A stretch of DNA of 44,141 nt from a virus: positions 1 to 44,141 of IMG/VR virus record IMGVR_UViG_3300025137_003462; one strand, written 5' to 3'. The notes beneath the pieces are model-generated. The model saw only the letters and a list, made by a program, of their open reading frames with translations, did not search any database and was not told the DNA's origin. Each line of letters starts with the position of its first letter. Position 1 is the stretch's first letter. The translations under genes were made by a program, and so were the position numbers. Shown here piece after piece: positions 32,582 to 40,630 of the stretch.

Positions 32582-33227
32582 CAGCTCTTTCTAAGTGTTC
32601 TATTTTACCTTGTTCATTTGTAAAAGTAAATATGCCTTCATCATTTTCAAATCTATCTGATCTATAAAAAACATGATTAGAAGAACCATTATCCTTTACT
32701 AGTTTTTTTATTTCTTCTATGTAATCTTGATTATGTTTGAATAATATTGTTTGAGATAATACAATTGATTGTGTTTCTGATAATGTACTCATATTTGCCA
32801 AACACCTTTTTAATGATGCACCTCTTCTATATTTTTGATGCATGTCTTCATTTATTCCGTCAATATCAAATACAATAGAAAGTCTTTTACCACAAAGAAC
32901 ACCTATGTTCCAATAAAACTCTTCGTTACGAATACTACCATTTGTTGTGATTGATACGTTTGATTTTGAGTTATCAATAATATATTGTACGATCTTTTGA
33001 ATATCTTTACACATCATAGGGTCACCCCATGTACCACAAAAACTATATTCTTCTACATCGTTAAGTGTTTCTATTGGAAATTTATTTTTAAAATCTTCAA
33101 ACGACCATTGTGTTAATGGTATATAATCATACGTCTTTGTAATATTATTTTTATCTGTTCTATCGCATTGTGGACATCTAGCGTTACATAGATTAGTAAT
33201 TGCAATATCAAGTTGTTTAACTATCAT
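32574..33227 (-). CDS. Radical SAM core protein, 217 aa
   Basis: A 217-residue radical SAM core. CNARCPQC (14-21) binds the 4Fe-4S cluster through CxxxCxxC, SFCGTWGDPMM matches the GGExP/GGDP SAM-binding block, and SITTNGSIR and LSIVFDIDGINEDMHQKYRRG are typical core strands. The protein ends abruptly at about the point where an auxiliary domain would begin, supplied by the next gene. Function depends on the substrate and cannot be named; radical SAM/SPASM proteins modify peptides, sugars and cofactors. Overlaps the 44-aa gene upstream by 11 bp. Confidence 0.85.
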   Translation of the reverse strand: MIVKQLDIAITNLCNARCPQCDRTDKNNITKTYDYIPLTQWSFEDFKNKFPIETLNDVEEYSFCGTWGDPMMCKDIQKIVQYIIDNSKSNVSITTNGSIRNEEFYWNIGVLCGKRLSIVFDIDGINEDMHQKYRRGASLKRCLANMSTLSETQSIVLSQTILFKHNQDYIEEIKKLVKDNGSSNHVFYRSDRFENDEGIFTFTNEQGKIEHLERADA

Positions 33228-33351
33228 CTTTTTTATCTAGATCATTTTCATAAATGAAACTAACACTTTTTGATCTCTTCGGTTTAATAAAAATATATTT
33301 AATTCTATTCCAATAAAATATAAGATATAATTTTAATAATCTTTTATTCAT
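33217..33351 (-). CDS. 44-aa basic protein after gp46
   Basis: ATG 33351 overlaps the gp46 stop (TAATG); the TAA stop lies 11 bp inside the radical SAM gene. The N-terminal 23 residues are hydrophobic-aromatic (LLKLYLIFYWNRIKYIFI), then basic, with an acidic end (ENDLDKKDD). It may be membrane-associated. It fills the only gap in this part of the map; the coupling supports translation, but I see no family. Confidence 0.5.
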   Translation of the reverse strand: MNKRLLKLYLIFYWNRIKYIFIKPKRSKSVSFIYENDLDKKDDS

Positions 33352-35057
33352 TACATTATCCTACTGAAGTTTTGTTCTTTAGCAAATCTAATACTGTTTC
33401 TAAACTTATCTGCTAGTTGATCACCTTTGTGAGATATGACAAAAGTATTTTCACCTTCTAGTGTATTCAGTATTCTTAAAAACTCTCCTGTACCTGTATC
33501 ATCTAAACTTGAATCAAATATCTCATCTAGTATTAATAGATTTGTATTAGTAGAGTTTTTCATTTTTGCTACTGCTCTCCATGTAAATAATAATGCTAAG
33601 TCAATACGCATTTTCTCACCTTCACTAAACGAAGCATAATTAAATGTATCTCTAAACCTTGACTTAATTGTTTCAGTAAAGTTTTCGTCAAGTTGAAAAT
33701 TAACATAGAAGTCCATACTCATAAGATACTTATTAATTAGTTGATTCATAATAGGCAAATATTGTTTAATGATTTTAGTTTTAATTCCTGTATCGTTTAG
33801 TATCTCTCTAGCAGTATTAACATAAACCATTTCTTCTTTAAGTTTTGAACGTGATGCTTCAACACCTTTACACTTATCCTTTTCAAGTCTAAGGTTCTCT
33901 TCATCTTTTTCAGATACTTTACCTGATTTAAATTTTTCTATATCTATTTCTAGTTTTGCATTATACTTTTCTAGTTCTACAATAGAAGATAACAATCCAG
34001 CACGTTGAGCTTCTGATCCTCTAATAACTTGTAATGCTTTATCAATATCATCAACTTGTTGTTTAACTTTTTCCATTTCTACTTTTAATTTACTTGCACC
34101 ATCAGATATTTCAGAAACTTTATTTTTTCTTTCTGTTACCATGTGTTCTTTGTGTACGCTATCTATATCTTGATGGCATGTAGGACAGTTTTCATTATCA
34201 GCAAAGAATACTAATTCTTTTGTTAATGCTTTATGTTTTTCTGTTAGTGTTGATCTAACGTCTCTTAACTTTCGTAATCTATTATCATACAATGATTCAT
34301 CTGTAACTTTAGATTTTAACTCTTCTATTTGATTTTTTAGAATAGTACTTTCATCATTTCTTTCAGATAGTATTTCTTTATTCTCTTCTAATGTTTTTTC
34401 TTTATCATTTATAATTTCATCTTTATCATTTTTAATATCACTAATAAAGTTTTCTTGTAACGCAATCTTTTCAACTGCCATATTAAATTGATAATCTAAA
34501 TCTTTTACTTCATCTGTTAAGTCTTTTAGTTTTGATTTAAGTATCATATTCATGATTGAGAATATTTTAATATCTAATATTTCTTCAACAACTTCTCTTC
34601 GATGTATTGCTTTCAATTGCATAAAAGGTACGAATGATGCATTACCTAAAATAACAACTTGGGTGAATGAACGAAAGTTTAATTTTAATACTTGTTGCTC
34701 TAAAAACTTCTGATAGTCTCTAGCATTTGCTTCTTGATTTATCATTACATCATCACAATAGATTTCAAACTTATTAGGTTTGATTGATCTAACAATCTTC
34801 CATTCTTTAGTACCAACTCTAAATTCAATCTCAACAACACAATCCGTATTATTAACTGTATTAACTAATTGTGATTTAGATATTACTCTAAATGGTTTAC
34901 CAAACAAAGCAAAACATAATGCATCAAGAATAGTAGATTTACCACTACCATTTTCTCCAACAATCAATGTAGATTTTTGTCTGTCTAATTGTATTTCTGT
35001 AAAACTATTTCCTGTACTTAAAAAGTTTTTCCATTTAATGCTTCTAAAATGTATCAT
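33351..35057 (-). CDS. 46: Recombination endonuclease subunit gp46 (Rad50/SbcC-like)
   Basis: A 568-residue SMC-like ATPase. Walker A GENGSGKS (34-41), a long coiled-coil region (about 170-430) interrupted by the zinc-hook CPTC (about 300), the signature SFSEGEKMRIDLAL and the Walker B LLILDEIFDSSLD are present. It pairs with gp47 (36041-37102) in the nuclease that resects DNA ends for recombination-dependent replication. Coupled by ATGA to the acetyltransferase gene. Confidence 0.96.
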   Translation of the reverse strand: MIHFRSIKWKNFLSTGNSFTEIQLDRQKSTLIVGENGSGKSTILDALCFALFGKPFRVISKSQLVNTVNNTDCVVEIEFRVGTKEWKIVRSIKPNKFEIYCDDVMINQEANARDYQKFLEQQVLKLNFRSFTQVVILGNASFVPFMQLKAIHRREVVEEILDIKIFSIMNMILKSKLKDLTDEVKDLDYQFNMAVEKIALQENFISDIKNDKDEIINDKEKTLEENKEILSERNDESTILKNQIEELKSKVTDESLYDNRLRKLRDVRSTLTEKHKALTKELVFFADNENCPTCHQDIDSVHKEHMVTERKNKVSEISDGASKLKVEMEKVKQQVDDIDKALQVIRGSEAQRAGLLSSIVELEKYNAKLEIDIEKFKSGKVSEKDEENLRLEKDKCKGVEASRSKLKEEMVYVNTAREILNDTGIKTKIIKQYLPIMNQLINKYLMSMDFYVNFQLDENFTETIKSRFRDTFNYASFSEGEKMRIDLALLFTWRAVAKMKNSTNTNLLILDEIFDSSLDDTGTGEFLRILNTLEGENTFVISHKGDQLADKFRNSIRFAKEQNFSRIM

Positions 35058-35527
35058 AATTTATACTCAAAGTTTTGTGTTTCTGAATTAACGTGAACCT
35101 GTTTGGCTCCGTTACTAATATGAAAGTGTGTTGCCATTGGATTCAATGGTGATAATGTAACTAATCTTTCTATCTTATTACTCTTTGCCCAATCAAATAA
35201 TTTTTTAACAATCTCTTTACCTGCACCTCTTTTTCTTGACCAAACAGTATAAGCAACTGCAATCTTACCATCTTTTACTCTAGACATGTAATCCATTTCT
35301 CTTACTGTAAATGGTACTTCGGGGCAAAAGGCAACACAAATAATTGCTTCTATCTTATCTTCAAACTTTAACCCAAATATTTTTCTACCATTTGTAATTC
35401 TAAAGCCTAAAGTTAATTCAGGTCTTACAGGGTCTTCTGCTACATCAATGTCATCAAGTTCAACTAACTCTGAACCTTTGACCCACTTAAAAAAATCTTC
35501 TAAATTATTTTTCCATTTTTTCATCAT
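35054..35527 (-). CDS. GNAT-family acetyltransferase-like protein, 157 aa
   Basis: A 157-residue GNAT-fold protein. IAVAYTVWSRKRGAGKEIVKKLFDWAKS includes the acetyl-CoA pyrophosphate loop (RKRGAGKE, a variant of Q/RxxGxG/A), and the ISNGAKQVHVNSETQNFEY ending is typical. The N-terminus has an acidic patch (DDIDVAEDPVRPE). Likely moves an acetyl group to an amine on a protein, nucleotide or small molecule. It lies between the adenine methyltransferase and gp46, both ATGA-coupled. Confidence 0.75.
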   Translation of the reverse strand: MMKKWKNNLEDFFKWVKGSELVELDDIDVAEDPVRPELTLGFRITNGRKIFGLKFEDKIEAIICVAFCPEVPFTVREMDYMSRVKDGKIAVAYTVWSRKRGAGKEIVKKLFDWAKSNKIERLVTLSPLNPMATHFHISNGAKQVHVNSETQNFEYKL

Positions 35528-36066
35528 AATTCATTACCCCAACTATCCCAACCTTCTCGTTCTCTTCTTGCAAACAATTCAACATAAGGACCAGGTAGTA
35601 ATTGTTCTATCCTAGTATAAATCTCGTCTGGCTTTCTACTATGTTCTTGTCTTGGTGCATGTATTAATTGTCTTACTGATTTTGATAGTCTGCTAGGTTT
35701 ACCTTTTGTTGCAAGTAAACACATTTCGGGGTTTGATCTTGTCCAATAACCTAAACCTGTAAACATACCCATATCATTTTTATTTTGCTTCGCCCATGTA
35801 AAACCTACTGTTTTGTATTTGAAACCCCACGCTTTAATAACTTCCAAAGCTTCTGGTAGCATTGGGTCAACGCACCACATAAGTAAGACACAGTTGTCAT
35901 CAGCAAGATCGCTAACAGGTAACTTACAAATATCAGATATAGACATGCAATCATAATGCTGTGTTGCATTACGCCCATCACCTTTTGAAGAGTAGCTTTT
36001 AAAGTGCCAGGGTGGGTCTGCATATATTACCTTATAGGTTTTAGAGTTCCAAGTCTTGAGCTTCAT
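35524..36066 (-). CDS. MT-A70-type N6-adenine methyltransferase
   Basis: A 180-residue MT-A70 methyltransferase. ADPPWHF (about 16-22) is the catalytic DPPW box; LLMWCVDPML, GFTWAKQNK, GYWTRSNPEMCLLATKGKP and APRQEHSRKPDEIYTRIEQLLPGPYVELFAR are typical family strands. It methylates adenine N6 in DNA or RNA. The small size, without a target-recognition domain, is usual for phage members. It overlaps the end of gp47 by 26 bp in another frame and is ATGA-coupled to the acetyltransferase. Confidence 0.93.
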   Translation of the reverse strand: MKLKTWNSKTYKVIYADPPWHFKSYSSKGDGRNATQHYDCMSISDICKLPVSDLADDNCVLLMWCVDPMLPEALEVIKAWGFKYKTVGFTWAKQNKNDMGMFTGLGYWTRSNPEMCLLATKGKPSRLSKSVRQLIHAPRQEHSRKPDEIYTRIEQLLPGPYVELFARREREGWDSWGNEL

Positions 36067-37102
36067 TGTATAATCCTCGCATAGTACTTTTAAGTCTATC
36101 TTTATCTAAATCAAGTTCTAGTTCGTCAACGTATTTGTCTAACAATGCTGTTGTGTCTTCTGCGTATTTTACAATATCATCTGATACGTTATCAGCATTT
36201 GTGTCTGAAAAATCCTCTATAATTTTTACTTCGTGTGCATTTGCTTTTAATAATTTTTCAGTAAACATATCAAACTTATATAAGTCTTTTTTATTTACTA
36301 CAATTAGTTTAACATATTTTCTTGCATACTTTGATACATCATGATTTGTATAATCCTCTTGAGTATCATCGTAATAAATCTTTTCAAATATTGTTAATGG
36401 ATTTACTATTCTTTCTAAGTCCATTGTTTCAGTATCAAATATATGAAAACCTTTTTGGTCTTTGTAATCATTCCAATAAATCTCATAAGGATTACCTAAG
36501 TAATATATGTGTCCGTCATCTGACTTGTGATGAAAATGTCCTGTGAATACTGTATGAAATTTTTTAAATAATTCTTTCTCATATCCTTGTTCATTTATTT
36601 GTCCTTTATGCATTTGGAAACCTTTGACTTCTAAATGACCCATACAAACTTTTGCTTTACTTTCATCTATCATACCCATAGAGTAAATGTAATTTTGTGG
36701 ATTGATCCACGGCATCATTAAAATATCTAGTCCACCAATATTGACATCTTGTGCCTCTGCATATAAATGAAAGTTTTTATGTTGTTGTCCTAGAAGTTCT
36801 TCTAGTGAGTTAACATCATTTGTATTCTTATAATAGATATCGTGATTACCAACTATACAATGAAAGTCAACCTCTAAATGTTTTAGTGGTAATACAAATC
36901 TTTCTCTAAAATCTTTTGCAGTTTTAAATGAAACGTATTTTCTACGATCCATAAGATCACCTAAGTGTAAAACTGTTTTAATATTATGTTGCTGTAAATA
37001 TGGAAAGAATACACCTTCATAAAAATTATAAAAAAATTCTGAAAAGTTCTCGTTGTCGTTTCTAGCACCAAAATGTGTATCAGTAATTATAGCAACTTTC
37101 AC
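36041..37102 (-). CDS. 47: Recombination endonuclease subunit gp47 (Mre11/SbcD-like)
   Basis: A 353-residue metallophosphoesterase nuclease. DTHFG (8-12), HLGDLMDRRKYVS (about 46-58), GNHDIYY (about 86-92) and the later GHLEVKG and TGHFHHKS blocks form the two-metal active site of the Mre11 family. Partner of gp46. Length matches T4 gp47 (339). ATGA-coupled to gp55 upstream. Confidence 0.96.
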   Translation of the reverse strand: MKVAIITDTHFGARNDNENFSEFFYNFYEGVFFPYLQQHNIKTVLHLGDLMDRRKYVSFKTAKDFRERFVLPLKHLEVDFHCIVGNHDIYYKNTNDVNSLEELLGQQHKNFHLYAEAQDVNIGGLDILMMPWINPQNYIYSMGMIDESKAKVCMGHLEVKGFQMHKGQINEQGYEKELFKKFHTVFTGHFHHKSDDGHIYYLGNPYEIYWNDYKDQKGFHIFDTETMDLERIVNPLTIFEKIYYDDTQEDYTNHDVSKYARKYVKLIVVNKKDLYKFDMFTEKLLKANAHEVKIIEDFSDTNADNVSDDIVKYAEDTTALLDKYVDELELDLDKDRLKSTMRGLYNEAQDLEL

Positions 37103-37653
37103 TCTTTATCCTCTTCCATAAAATTTTCAAGACCTTGATTAGAAGTGTCTTTAACTTTTTCTTTTGTTTTATATACAGGGCCATCTGTTGGCAACATAAT
37201 TGTTGGATCGAATCCTTGAATACTATATGCAGTTGTATCACTAGGTAATTGTGTATGAGTTATGTATGCTGACTTTTCTATGATTTTGTGTTTGATATGT
37301 GTTTGCTTTTTTTCTTTTTGTATTCTTCTAATAAACGCATAGTAGATAATTTGTGTGAAATATGCAAACGGATTTTTAGATTTAGCTGGATCAAAGTTGT
37401 AAAGATACTGCAAACAATTTTCAATACCATCTGATACCATTTCTTCTTTGTAAGTATAATTTACAAAGTTAGGTCTGAATGATAGTCCGTTTGCTATCTT
37501 TAAAAAACATTCTCCAATGTAATGAGGTACAGGTGGTCTTTGATCACCTGACTCGTCTGCATCTTTACATAGAGATTTAAAGATTTTCATTTCTTCAAAT
37601 AGTTTTTTATTATCTACATAATGTGCTGGGGATTTTTTTACTCTTGCTGCCAT
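37099..37653 (-). CDS. 55: Late sigma factor gp55
   Basis: A 184-residue sigma-like protein that directs host RNA polymerase to TATAAATA late promoters. The middle (YKEEMVSDGIENCLQYLYNFDPAKSKNPFAYFTQIIYYAFIRRIQKEKKQ) is the sigma region-2-like helix pair conserved in gp55 of T4-like phages. The C-terminal acidic end is the expected clamp-binding side, though I cannot see a clear motif. Its own promoter carries a palindrome. Presence of late motifs elsewhere in the window fits. Confidence 0.93.
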   Translation of the reverse strand: MAARVKKSPAHYVDNKKLFEEMKIFKSLCKDADESGDQRPPVPHYIGECFLKIANGLSFRPNFVNYTYKEEMVSDGIENCLQYLYNFDPAKSKNPFAYFTQIIYYAFIRRIQKEKKQTHIKHKIIEKSAYITHTQLPSDTTAYSIQGFDPTIMLPTDGPVYKTKEKVKDTSNQGLENFMEEDKE

Positions 37654-37679
37654 AGATTCTTTCTCATGTTATAGTGTTA

Positions 37680-37709
37680 AAGATAACATATAATACTATA
37701 TGTTGTCAA
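37680..37709 (-). promoter_or_regulatory. gp55 promoter with an 8-bp palindrome in the spacer
   Basis: Minus strand TTGACA (37704-37709), 18 nt, then TATCTT (37680-37685, 4 of 6). The spacer is filled by AACATATA (37685-37692), ATAC, TATATGTT (37697-37704), an exact 8-bp inverted repeat with a 4-nt loop. A repressor bound there would block polymerase. Confidence 0.6.
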
Positions 37710-37721
37710 GGTATTATTTGG

Positions 37722-38153
37722 TTAATGTAATTTTTTCTTATTAGGTGGATAATCACCCAATTCCATTAACTGATCTAAAAGTTCATCGTAATGTTCGCTA
37801 CGAGGTGCATTGATATTTGGTCTATGTTCTCGTTCTCTAACTTCCCATTCTCTACGAGCTAATTCTGGTCTTTCTTTCAAAAATCTTTTTAGTTGTCTAT
37901 TGTAAAAAGTTACTAGACCTGGTGATGCAGGTGCGACTGTAACGATGGCAGATTTTTTAATCTTAATATTACTCTCTTCTGTATAAGGATGCAACCAAGA
38001 TGATAATGATAGAGTCTCCATGATACCAGTATCCGTTATCGCTGGATGTGTGTTCATCTTCATTGGATTTTGTATTGTAGTGTGTTCTTTAGATGTTGTA
38101 GGTTTAATATTACATACAATATCCTCACCATTGAATAGTTTAATTAAATACAT
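37722..38153 (-). CDS. Conserved phage protein with LSm-like N-terminus, 143 aa
   Basis: A 143-residue protein. The N-terminus (MYLIKLFNGEDIVCNI, then TIQNPMKM, then IKIKKSAIVTVAPA) follows the strand order of small LSm/Hfq-like barrels that occur in T4-like marine phages; this is fold-level resemblance only. The C-terminal half is charged and helical (NRQLKRFLKERPELARREWEVRE). AAGGTATATG provides the ribosome site. It lies between UvsW and gp55. An RNA-binding or transcription role is possible but unproven. Confidence 0.6.
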   Translation of the reverse strand: MYLIKLFNGEDIVCNIKPTTSKEHTTIQNPMKMNTHPAITDTGIMETLSLSSWLHPYTEESNIKIKKSAIVTVAPASPGLVTFYNRQLKRFLKERPELARREWEVREREHRPNINAPRSEHYDELLDQLMELGDYPPNKKKLH

Positions 38154-38179
38154 ATACCTTCCTTAATGCCATGTTTAAA

Positions 38180-38195
38180 CGTGTTATAAGACACG
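38180..38195 (-). other. Small inverted repeat between UvsW and the 143-aa gene
   Basis: CGTGT (38180-38184) pairs with ACACG (38191-38195) around TATAAG. On the minus strand the loop reads CTTATA, which also looks like part of a -10. No T-run follows. It could be a weak promoter or operator; too little to decide. Confidence 0.3.
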
Positions 38196-38217
38196 CTAAT
38201 GGCCGTTAATAGATTAA

Positions 38218-39660
38218 TCATACATTGACCCTATCTATCGTGTAATCGAATTGTTCTTCGTTATAGATATTTATTCGTTCTTGAAAATGCAAGAGTGTGA
38301 AATTCTTTTTATTGTTGTGTGATATGTCGTCTGCTATGTCGAATAGTTTGACTTTATTCTTTGATTCTGTTTTTCTTAAACCTCGACCAATTGATTGTAG
38401 TACTTTTATCCGAGACTTATAGGGGCTTGCAAAAACAACGTTGTGTAGATTGCGAATATTAATACCAGTGGAAAACACTCCGTAACTTGCGAGTATAATG
38501 ATATTATCTTTCTTTTCAGCCAACGCCCTAATTTGTTCTCGTTCATCCGTTCCTACTCCCCCATGTACAAAGTATGTTTCTTTGTCTAGTTTTTTAAATA
38601 AGTCTAATAACGGTATGCCATGTTTCTCAACTCTTTGATAAAGACATAATGTATTACCTTTAAGATTTTTATGAAGATCGTATATAAACTTATTTCGTTT
38701 TTTGTTTGATACCAAGTATTCAATTTCTTCGTTGTAATTGAAATCCTTACATTGCTTACTTATCTTCTCATCGTGCTTTAATACTAAACAATTAATTGAC
38801 AGTTTGGCAATTGTGTTTTCATCCATAAGTTTTTTAGTTGTAGTTACTGTTTCTGCTTTACCAAACAATCCCTCTAGTACTAATCTGTTTGTTTGAGTAC
38901 CATCAAGTGTTCCTGTAAAACCAAAACGATATGGACACTCTTCCAATTTTTCCATAATCATTGTAAGAGATTTTGCTTTAAATAAATGTGCCTCATCACC
39001 AAAGATAACTCCATAAGGTTTAAAAAACTTCTTAGACATCTTATATAATGATTGCCATGTAGAAATCACTACGGGTTTGTGTGTTTCTTTATCATGACCT
39101 GAATAAATTTTATGTATTTGTTTTTGACTCCAACCATATGATACAAAGTCCGAAGCCATTTGTTCTACTAGTGATGTTGTTGGAACAATAATTAATATCT
39201 TCTTTTTCATTATGAAATAGAATCTAACTAAAACATATATGATATATGACTTACCACTTGCAGTTGGTGATACAAATAATCCTCGTTGTTTTGCTAATGC
39301 ACTCATGATACAATCTAATTGATAGTCTCTATGTTCAAACGGAATATTAAGTGACTTAATAAATCCTAACACATTTTTTTCTGTAACGTTAGCTTCATGT
39401 TTAAGATTATCATCTTTAACATACTTTACACCATTCTTTTCAAAAAACTCTTCTAGATATGGAAGTAGACCTACATAGATTTGATTGTTTCGTATTGAGA
39501 ACAATCTAATCTTACCATCCCACATTCTGTTTCTAACTGTGGGCATAAACTTTGCACCAGGCACTTCAAAAGTAAAATATGATGAAAGCTCTCTTGCTAC
39601 TGATGGTTCACAATGAACATATAGATGTACATCGTTTACTTTTTTTATCCAAGCTGACAT
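38218..39660 (-). CDS. uvsW: Recombination helicase UvsW
   Basis: A 480-residue SF2 helicase. An N-terminal domain (1-110, with AKFMPTVRNRMWDGKIRLF typical of UvsW) precedes the motor: FEHRDYQLD (Q-motif-like), Walker A SPTASGKS (131-138), DEAH (about 223-226), GFTGTLDGTQTN (motif III), ASYGVFSTGINIRNL (motif V) and QSIGRGLRKTE (motif VI). UvsW unwinds D-loops, R-loops and forks and shifts replication to recombination-dependent mode. Overlaps the upstream methyltransferase gene by 16 bp. Confidence 0.95.
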   Translation of the reverse strand: MSAWIKKVNDVHLYVHCEPSVARELSSYFTFEVPGAKFMPTVRNRMWDGKIRLFSIRNNQIYVGLLPYLEEFFEKNGVKYVKDDNLKHEANVTEKNVLGFIKSLNIPFEHRDYQLDCIMSALAKQRGLFVSPTASGKSYIIYVLVRFYFIMKKKILIIVPTTSLVEQMASDFVSYGWSQKQIHKIYSGHDKETHKPVVISTWQSLYKMSKKFFKPYGVIFGDEAHLFKAKSLTMIMEKLEECPYRFGFTGTLDGTQTNRLVLEGLFGKAETVTTTKKLMDENTIAKLSINCLVLKHDEKISKQCKDFNYNEEIEYLVSNKKRNKFIYDLHKNLKGNTLCLYQRVEKHGIPLLDLFKKLDKETYFVHGGVGTDEREQIRALAEKKDNIIILASYGVFSTGINIRNLHNVVFASPYKSRIKVLQSIGRGLRKTESKNKVKLFDIADDISHNNKKNFTLLHFQERINIYNEEQFDYTIDRVNV

Positions 39661-40160
39661 TTTTGTAATACCACTAAGTTGTTTTGGATTGTTACATACT
39701 CTGCCTGTTTGAATTTATTAACCCAATCATCTACAAACTTTGTTACATCTTCACTTATATTGTAATCATGAAAAATACAATAACCATCGTCATCTAAATT
39801 ATCCCAAAAATTCATTGTGTCTTTTCTTACCGAGTTTCCGAAATGATCTCCGTCAATTAAAAGACAACCAAATTTTTCTTTAGTGTTAAATGTTTTTGAA
39901 TCTTCTTGTATTGTTTGTAATCTGTTTTTGTATGTAATAGGTAAATACTGCATTGTATCTTTTAGTTTAAATTTTAAATCTATTGATACAACTTTTCTAA
40001 ATGTGTGAGCAGTTGCATCTAATAAAATTACAGTAGAACCACCTTGACCTATCTCTAAGATATCGCCATAAGTTTTTTCGCTGATAAAGTTATCAAGGAA
40101 TGAGTATTCTTCATTTCGCATTTGTTTAATAGGTTGAAACCAAGCGTCTTCTATTATCAT
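39645..40160 (-). CDS. Class I SAM methyltransferase-like protein, 171 aa
   Basis: A 171-residue protein with a methyltransferase-like Rossmann core: DILEIGQGGSTVILLDATAHTFRKVVSIDLK gives the Gly-rich motif I and the acidic end of strand 2, GCLLIDGDHFGNSVRKD the motif IV region (as in Methyltransf_24-type enzymes, which often act on sugars or small molecules), and CIFHDYNIS the next strand. The substrate is unknown. It lies between UvsY (ATGA overlap) and UvsW. Confidence 0.75.
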   Translation of the reverse strand: MIIEDAWFQPIKQMRNEEYSFLDNFISEKTYGDILEIGQGGSTVILLDATAHTFRKVVSIDLKFKLKDTMQYLPITYKNRLQTIQEDSKTFNTKEKFGCLLIDGDHFGNSVRKDTMNFWDNLDDDGYCIFHDYNISEDVTKFVDDWVNKFKQAEYVTIQNNLVVLQKCQLG

Positions 40161-40588
40161 CCTAATAATCCTGCCTCAAATTTTTGTGCTTCTAAACAAT
40201 TTTTTATATCCCAGCCTCTTGCCGATATAGACTTTAAAGCACCTTCAATATACTTACAAGTTTCGTCAAGATAAACTATTTTATTTTCTGATTTAATTAT
40301 GTCTTCATCTGATTCGATGTAAACAGAAAGGTCGGTCTTAAGTACTTTTAAATCAAATGGTTTAGTGGCATATATTTTGGCGTCTGCCTTACCACCATAG
40401 TATTCCCATTTTTGTCTGTAAAGTACTTTGTACTCCCCTTTCGCCTTCGCAAGTAAGAAAGCGAAATTGGATTTGTAATCTAAAAATTTTGCGTATAGTT
40501 CTTGGTTCCGTAAAGCTTCAGTATCTAAGTGATCACGATTTACAGGAAGTTCTTTATATACAATTTGTTTTAATTCTTCTAGTGTCAT
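40157..40588 (-). CDS. uvsY: Recombination mediator UvsY
   Basis: A 143-residue protein matching T4 UvsY (137): a charged N-terminal helix (LEELKQIVYKELP), YRQKWEYYGGKADAKIY (compare LDYYSGRGD in T4) and ALKSISARGWDIKNCLEAQKFEAG (compare ALDAIKSRGFAIKHIQDMRAFEAG). UvsY loads UvsX on single-stranded DNA in place of the gp32 protein. A strong host-type promoter lies only about 11 bp upstream of its ATG. Confidence 0.94.
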   Translation of the reverse strand: MTLEELKQIVYKELPVNRDHLDTEALRNQELYAKFLDYKSNFAFLLAKAKGEYKVLYRQKWEYYGGKADAKIYATKPFDLKVLKTDLSVYIESDEDIIKSENKIVYLDETCKYIEGALKSISARGWDIKNCLEAQKFEAGLLG

Positions 40589-40598
40589 AATAAAGATT

Positions 40599-40627
40599 AC
40601 TATACATTAAAAAGCAAGGAATGTCAA
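40599..40627 (-). promoter_or_regulatory. Strong host-type promoter before uvsY
   Basis: Minus strand TTGACA (40622-40627), exactly 17 nt, then TATAGT (40599-40604). The expected start falls 3-5 nt before the uvsY ATG (40588), so the transcript is nearly leaderless. It opens the uvsY-uvsW run and lies just after the stop of the 31-aa gene. Confidence 0.8.
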
Positions 40628-40630
40628 GGG

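Noticed and set aside
38154-38217. A terminator after UvsW
   Set aside because: The 5-bp hairpin has no T-run, so I list it only as an inverted repeat.
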